DNA from: Candidatus Hydrogenedentota bacterium
GTDB taxonomy: Bacteria > Hydrogenedentota > Hydrogenedentia > Hydrogenedentales > SLHB01
DNA length: 9,454 nt
Assembly (NCBI GenBank): GCA_007136375.1
Contig: SLHB01000445.1
Coordinates: 1 to 9,454, forward strand
Direction of reading: 5' to 3'
The notes beneath the pieces are model-generated. The model made no database searches. It saw nothing but the letters and a program-made list of their open reading frames with translations, and had not been told where the DNA came from. The translations under genes and the position numbers were made by a program. Shown here in pieces: positions 5,273 to 9,454 of this stretch (positions are counted from its first letter, which is position 1; every line of letters starts with the position of its first letter).

Positions 5273-6841
5273 GTGGAATTCTTGAGGCAATTGGCCAATG
5301 GGGTGGCCCAGGCGTGGCAGCGTCTTTCCCTGAGCGCGCGGGTCAACCTCGCCATCGCGGCCGCCGTCTCCGTGACGGTCATCGCCGCCGTTGTTATCCT
5401 GGCGGGCCGCGCCGAGTACGTGCGTCTCTACTCCGGCCTGAGCCCCGACGATAGCGCGGCCATTCAATCCACGCTTCAGGAAGAAGGGGTGCCCTACCGG
5501 GTGCAGCGGGACGGCGCGGTTATCCTTGTGCCGGTGCAACATCGCTCCCGCATGCGCGTGGCGCTGATGGAGGAGCAGCTTCCCCGGACCCACGGCGTGA
5601 CCCCGGGCTTTGAGATATTCGACCGCCAGGAACTCCTCGCCAACCGGTACCTCCAAGACGTCAATTACATGCGCGCCATCCAAGGCGAGCTTCAACGTCA
5701 GCTCAACGAGTTCGAATTCGTGACGCGGTCCGCCGTGTTCATTTCCCAAGCGCGGGAAGAACTGTTCGTGGCCGAGCGCGAACCTTCTCAAGCGGCGGTC
5801 ACCATTAACATAACGCGGCCGGTGACCCCCCGGGAAGTGCGCGCCCTCGTAGGCGTGATCAGCAGTTACGGCGGCGCGGATCTTCATCCGCAGAACATTA
5901 CCCTGACGACGACCGACGGACGGTTGCTCCACGAACCAGCGCGGGACGAGTTCGCCTCCCTGGCCAGTTCGCAGTTGGAGTTCCTCTCCGAGCTAGAGCA
6001 ACACCGGGAGAACAAGGCCCGGCGCGCCCTGGAGCAGCTCGGCGTCAACGCCATCGTGCGCGTCAGCGCCGATGTCGACTTCTCGCGCACCCGAGAGACG
6101 GAAAGCATCGCGGAGGAAGGGACGCCCATCTCCAACATGCTCTCCACAACCTCCTTGTTGACGACGCAGACGCTGCCGGAAGGGCCGCCCGGGGCTATCG
6201 CGAACCTGCCCGACGACGCCTTCATGCAGGGCGGCACGCAGACGGAGGAGACGACCGAGGAGATCATCGAGAACTTTCAGCCGTCGACGCGCGTGACCGA
6301 AACGGTCACCGAGCCTGGCGTGGTCACCGGATACCGGGTCAGCGCCTTCGTGGAGGGCAGCTACCAGGACACGATAGGCGAGGATGGCCAGCCCACGGGA
6401 CAACAGGAATACGTCGCGCTGACCGATGAACAGATTGAACAATACCAGGAGTTCATTGCGGCGGCCGTGGGTGTCGGCGTCGAAGCGGGCGACATCACCG
6501 TGTTCGATCATCCCTTCCAGGTGGATGAAGTTGCCGACGCGCACGCGGCCATGGCGATGATGGAGGCGGCCGAGTTTCGCGAAATGTTGTTGACCTATGG
6601 TATAAACGCCGGGGCTGTAGTGCTCATTATCGTGGGATTATTCGTCGTACGCCGTATGATGCGGAATATGACGCTGCCCACGCCCCGGGAAGAAGCGCCG
6701 GCCGAAGCCGCCGGTCCCGGGGGCACGGCCGAGGATCAGCGCCGCCGCGCCGTCATGACGGACGTGGAGCGCGTCTCCCAGGAGGATCCCGAAGCGGTGG
6801 CTTCTTTGTTGCGCACTTGGATGACGGAAACGGAGGACTAG
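5273..6841 (+). CDS. fliF: Flagellar MS-ring protein FliF
   Basis: FliF forms the MS ring in the cytoplasmic membrane, the base on which rod, switch and export gate assemble. The 522-residue protein is of near-usual length. The order is: N-terminal membrane segment (about 24-44), YscJ/FliF ring-building domain (from about 47, with TPGFEIFD at 110-117 and LANRYLQDVNYMRAIQGELQ), the periplasmic FliF C domain, a second membrane segment (about 444-460), and a cytoplasmic tail. The last ~25 residues, VSQEDPEAVASLLRTWMTE and following, match the FliG-binding tail. The GTG start follows GAAGGGGG with suitable spacing, and an in-frame stop at 5231-5233 limits extension upstream. fliG starts 7 bp after the stop. 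A long leader precedes the gene, and regulation may act through the promoter and dyad there. Confidence 0.96.
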   Translation: MEFLRQLANGVAQAWQRLSLSARVNLAIAAAVSVTVIAAVVILAGRAEYVRLYSGLSPDDSAAIQSTLQEEGVPYRVQRDGAVILVPVQHRSRMRVALMEEQLPRTHGVTPGFEIFDRQELLANRYLQDVNYMRAIQGELQRQLNEFEFVTRSAVFISQAREELFVAEREPSQAAVTINITRPVTPREVRALVGVISSYGGADLHPQNITLTTTDGRLLHEPARDEFASLASSQLEFLSELEQHRENKARRALEQLGVNAIVRVSADVDFSRTRETESIAEEGTPISNMLSTTSLLTTQTLPEGPPGAIANLPDDAFMQGGTQTEETTEEIIENFQPSTRVTETVTEPGVVTGYRVSAFVEGSYQDTIGEDGQPTGQQEYVALTDEQIEQYQEFIAAAVGVGVEAGDITVFDHPFQVDEVADAHAAMAMMEAAEFREMLLTYGINAGAVVLIIVGLFVVRRMMRNMTLPTPREEAPAEAAGPGGTAEDQRRRAVMTDVERVSQEDPEAVASLLRTWMTETED

Positions 6842-6848
6842 CAGCCCG

Positions 6849-7874
6849 GTGGAGCGCTTCGACCCAAGCAGCCTGGACGGACGCAAGAAAGCCGCCATCC
6901 TGTTGGCGTGCCTGGGCCCACAAGCGGCAAGCCGGGTTCTATCCTCCATGCGTGACGACGAAATCGACCAGTTGACGCTGGATCTCTCCAGCTTGGGCGC
7001 CATCGACGCCGACGTGCGCGAAGCGGTGATGGAAGAGTTCCATCAGATGATGCTGGCCAACCGCTATGTGACCCAGGGCGGCCTGGAGTTCGCCCGGGGC
7101 CTGTTGGAGCAAGCCTTGGGCGAAGAGCGGGCCATGGAGATCCTCGGCCGGCTTCAAAGCAGCCTCCAAGAGATTCCCTTTGAGTTTCTCAAGAAGGCCG
7201 ATCCCGGGCAGATTTGCACCTTCATCCAGGACGAACATCCCCAGACCATCGCGCTCATCTTGGCGCACCTGGACCCTCAGATTTCCGCCATCGTGATTTC
7301 CGCGCTGCCTCAGGACGTACGCTCCGATGTGATCATCCGCGTCGCCACCATGGACCGCACGCCCCCGGAAATCGTCCGCGAGGTCGAGCGAGTGCTGGAG
7401 CGGAAGATGGCGTCGGTCTTTAGTCAAGGCTTTACCTTCGCCGGGGGCGTCAAGGAGGTGGCAGAGATCCTGAACCGGATCGAGCGGGGCGCGGAAAAGT
7501 CTATTATGGCGGACCTTGAGGAGCGGGACCCCGAGTTGGCCGACGAGATTTCCCGCCTCATGTTCACCTTCGACGACATGATCCACGTGGAAGACAGCGG
7601 CATTCAGAAGGCCCTGCGGGAGATCGAGCAACGGGAGCTGGCTCTTGCGCTCAAGACGGCCAACGAGAATGTCGCGGAGAAGATCTTCCGCAATTTGTCC
7701 CAGCGCGCCCGGGAGATGATCGAGGAAGAGATGGAGTTTATGGGGCCCGTGCGGCTGCGAAACGTCGAGGAAGCGCAGCAGAAGTTCGTGAGCATCATCC
7801 GACGCTTGGAAGAAGCCGGCGAGATTGTGGTCCAGGGCCGGGGCGCGGGCGGCGAGGACGAGATTATTGTATGA
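6849..7874 (+). CDS. fliG: Flagellar motor switch protein FliG
   Basis: FliG is the rotor protein that binds the FliF tail, interacts with the stator for torque, and with FliM for direction switching. The 341-residue protein has all three domains. The N-terminal FliF-binding domain begins with DGRKKAAILLACLGP, the middle domain carries EHPQT (129-133), and MFTF (238-241) is the MFxF motif. The C-terminal torque domain includes REIEQRELALALKTANE and GPVRL (299-303). The acidic ending GEDEIIV is a common FliG tail. The start is GTG, with GGAGG (6832-6836) lying inside the end of fliF, so the two are probably translationally coupled, fitting their 1:1 interaction. No irregularities were seen. 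Confidence 0.97.
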   Translation: MERFDPSSLDGRKKAAILLACLGPQAASRVLSSMRDDEIDQLTLDLSSLGAIDADVREAVMEEFHQMMLANRYVTQGGLEFARGLLEQALGEERAMEILGRLQSSLQEIPFEFLKKADPGQICTFIQDEHPQTIALILAHLDPQISAIVISALPQDVRSDVIIRVATMDRTPPEIVREVERVLERKMASVFSQGFTFAGGVKEVAEILNRIERGAEKSIMADLEERDPELADEISRLMFTFDDMIHVEDSGIQKALREIEQRELALALKTANENVAEKIFRNLSQRAREMIEEEMEFMGPVRLRNVEEAQQKFVSIIRRLEEAGEIVVQGRGAGGEDEIIV

Positions 7875-7979
7875 TTCATGGGTCCCTGGCTTGTGCCGTG
7901 GGGCAGGCGTTCCGGGCGTGGCCGGCCCGTCTCTTCTAAGTTTCCAAGATCCCGGCGTTAGGGAGCAGGAGGGCTTGTA

Positions 7980-8618
7980 ATGGCGCGTGGCCGCATCATA
8001 AGGCGCGGCTCTCAAGGCGTCAGCAACTACGAGCATCAGCTCCTGGAGCAACGGCCCGTCTCCACCGGCGGCGAAGCGCGGCCCGATCCGGAGGAGTTGC
8101 TGGCTCGCGCTCAAGAGGACGCCGAACGCCTCGCCAAGGAAGCCTATGAGATGGGCTTCCAACAAGGGCAGCAGGACGGGCGCGCCGAGTTTCTCGGACG
8201 CGCCGCCAACGCCGCCAATATGTTGCGCCAAGCCTCGCATGCCATGCGGACGGCCCACCAGGAGTTCCTCGACGCCTTGGGACCCCAGGCCGCCGCCCTC
8301 GCTCTCAAGATCGCCGCCCGCATCCTCCAACGCGAAGCGCGGACCGACGCCGAGCTTGTGTTGCGGACCGCCCGCTCCGCCCTCGACCTCATGGCCGACA
8401 AGGCCCACGTGATCCTGCGCGTAAATCCCGAGGATCTAGCGATTCTGCGGGAGCACCGCGCGGCGCTATTGGAGGAGTTCGAAGGCGCCGAACACATCGG
8501 TATTGAAGTGGACAACGAGATTGCCCGAGGCGGCTGCGTGGCTGAGTCAGGGACGCTCGTGGTGGACGCCACGCTGGAAGCCCAGTTGGACCGGCTGCTC
8601 GACGCCATGAAGGATTGA
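7980..8618 (+). CDS. fliH: Flagellar export ATPase regulator FliH
   Basis: FliH is the cytoplasmic stator-like partner and negative regulator of the export ATPase FliI, linking it to the export gate and the C ring. The protein has 212 residues. A charged helical N-terminal half contains GFQQGQQDG (59-67), which is a GxxxGxxxG repeat typical of FliH. The C-terminal FliI-binding domain ends with the family-like RGGCVAESGTLVVDATLEAQ (183-202) and QLDRLLDAMKD. The ATG start has AGGAGGG at 7967-7973 with 6-nt spacing, one of the best ribosome sites here. A 105-bp gap separates it from fliG, in which I see no gene and no clear promoter. fliI follows after 7 bp. Confidence 0.9.
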   Translation: MARGRIIRRGSQGVSNYEHQLLEQRPVSTGGEARPDPEELLARAQEDAERLAKEAYEMGFQQGQQDGRAEFLGRAANAANMLRQASHAMRTAHQEFLDALGPQAAALALKIAARILQREARTDAELVLRTARSALDLMADKAHVILRVNPEDLAILREHRAALLEEFEGAEHIGIEVDNEIARGGCVAESGTLVVDATLEAQLDRLLDAMKD

Positions 8619-8625
8619 CGCGCCC

Positions 8626-9454
8626 ATGCCCCTCTCCCTGGCCCCCTACGAAAAGCGGATCGCCGACGCCTACCCGGTGGAGGCCTATGGCAAGGTCCGC
8701 GACGTGGTCGGCCTGACGATCGAAGCCACGGGCCCGGCGATGCGGATCGGGGACCTTTGCTATGTCCGCCCGCACGAGTCGCGAAACCTTACCCCCGTGG
8801 AAGTGGTGGGCTTCCGGGGCGGCCGCCTGCTCCTCATGCCCCTGGGCGACATGCACGGCGTCGGCGCTCACAGCGTGCTGATTCCAACCCACAAGCCCCG
8901 CATGGTCCACGTGGGCCCGGAACTCCTCGGCCGCGTGCTGGACAGTATGGGCAACCCCCTGGACGGCATGGACCCGCCTGCCGCGGCCACCGAGACGCCC
9001 CTCACCGCCGATGCGCTGCGTCCCTTTGAACGCGAACGCATCGTGGAGCCCCTCGCGACGGGCATCCGCTCCATCGACGCCTGCATGACCTGCGGCAAGG
9101 GGCAGCGCGTGGCCATCATGTCCGGCAGCGGCGTGGGGAAGAGCAAGGTCATCGGCATGGTGGCGCGCAACACCAACGCGGACGTGAACGTCATCGCCCT
9201 CATCGGCGAACGCGGGCGCGAAGTCCGCGATTTCGTCGAGCTTGACTTGGGGCCCGAAGGACTCAAACGCTCCGTCGTTATCGCGGCGACGTCCGACGAG
9301 CCCGCCCTCCTGCGCATCAAGGGCGCCTTCATGGCCACAGCCATTGCGGAATGGTTCCGGGAGCAAGGGGCGAACGTCATGCTGATGATGGACTCGCTCA
9401 CCCGCTTCGCCATGGCCCAGCGCGAGGTGGGGCTGTCCGTTGGCGAGCCGCCCA
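8626..9454 (+). CDS. fliI: Flagellum-specific export ATPase FliI (3' end outside window)
   Basis: FliI is an F1-beta-like hexameric ATPase that energises and prepares substrates for flagellar protein export. 276 residues are visible and the gene runs off the right edge. Seen: a beta-barrel N-terminal domain (about 1-100), HVGPELLGRVLDSMGNPLDG, then the catalytic core with P-loop SGSGVGKS (166-173), the GERGREV motif (194-200) with probable catalytic E195, and the Walker B stretch NVMLMMDSLTRFAMAQ with D256. The start of the REVGLSVGEPP motif is the last readable part. The first P-loop residue is Ser instead of the textbook Gly/Ala, which I believe is tolerated among FliI proteins. The ATG at 8626 has AAGGA at 8610-8614, inside fliH. 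It follows fliH closely, as expected for a partner pair. The core would fit other type III ATPases, but the context decides for FliI. Confidence 0.96.
   Translation, partial: MPLSLAPYEKRIADAYPVEAYGKVRDVVGLTIEATGPAMRIGDLCYVRPHESRNLTPVEVVGFRGGRLLLMPLGDMHGVGAHSVLIPTHKPRMVHVGPELLGRVLDSMGNPLDGMDPPAAATETPLTADALRPFERERIVEPLATGIRSIDACMTCGKGQRVAIMSGSGVGKSKVIGMVARNTNADVNVIALIGERGREVRDFVELDLGPEGLKRSVVIAATSDEPALLRIKGAFMATAIAEWFREQGANVMLMMDSLTRFAMAQREVGLSVGEPP

Noticed and set aside
6939..8408. 489-codon minus strand open frame across fliG and fliH
   Set aside because: It lies antisense to two well-supported flagellar genes, has no ribosome site evidence and no recognisable motif.
8389..9366. 325-codon minus strand open frame opposite fliH/fliI
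   Set aside because: It is antisense to the FliI catalytic core with intact P-loop, and its His/Asp/Gly-rich product is meaningless.

Overview
The window is GC-rich, densely coded bacterial chromosome. It has three blocks. On the left are two genes of a probable polysaccharide-degradation locus: the 3' end of an unrecognised gene, then a secreted PF05426-type alginate/uronate lyase. In the middle, on the minus strand, is a housekeeping tRNA nucleotidyltransferase (cca). From about 3.5 kb to the right edge is the start of a flagellar operon in the order flgB-flgC-fliE-fliF-fliG-fliH-fliI, with fliI cut by the window edge.

No marker gene fixes the taxon. The flagellar order is the classic fla/che order of Firmicutes and many other phyla. 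High GC, frequent GTG starts (flgB, flgC, fliF, fliG), strong AGGAGG ribosome sites before several genes, an FWWPNP/NNHGTW-type lyase and an HD-domain class II cca together suggest a free-living, polysaccharide-using Gram-negative. Planctomycetota, Hydrogenedentota or a related lineage would fit, but this is inference.

Layout: the partial gene ends at 559 and the lyase runs 619-1842, probably co-transcribed. The lyase and cca converge and overlap by 22 bp, and their two stop codons lie symmetrically in a short inverted repeat. The 318-bp region between the divergent cca and flgB starts holds two sigma-54-like -24/-12 matches reading into flgB. flgB, flgC and fliE follow with short gaps. A 474-bp non-coding stretch then separates fliE from fliF. 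It contains a good sigma-70-like promoter overlapped by a 7-bp inverted repeat, then several hairpins up to the fliF ribosome site. fliF and fliG are almost adjacent, a 105-bp gap precedes fliH, and fliH and fliI are 7 bp apart.

The flagellar genes supply the membrane and rod core and the start of its export machinery. FliF is the MS ring, FliG the rotor/switch protein bound to the FliF C terminus, FliE joins ring to rod, FlgB and FlgC are proximal rod subunits, and FliI with FliH is the export ATPase and its regulator. Every intact gene belongs to a known family. The least ordinary parts are the regulatory spaces before flgB and fliF; I see no sign of an undescribed enzymatic or defence system.
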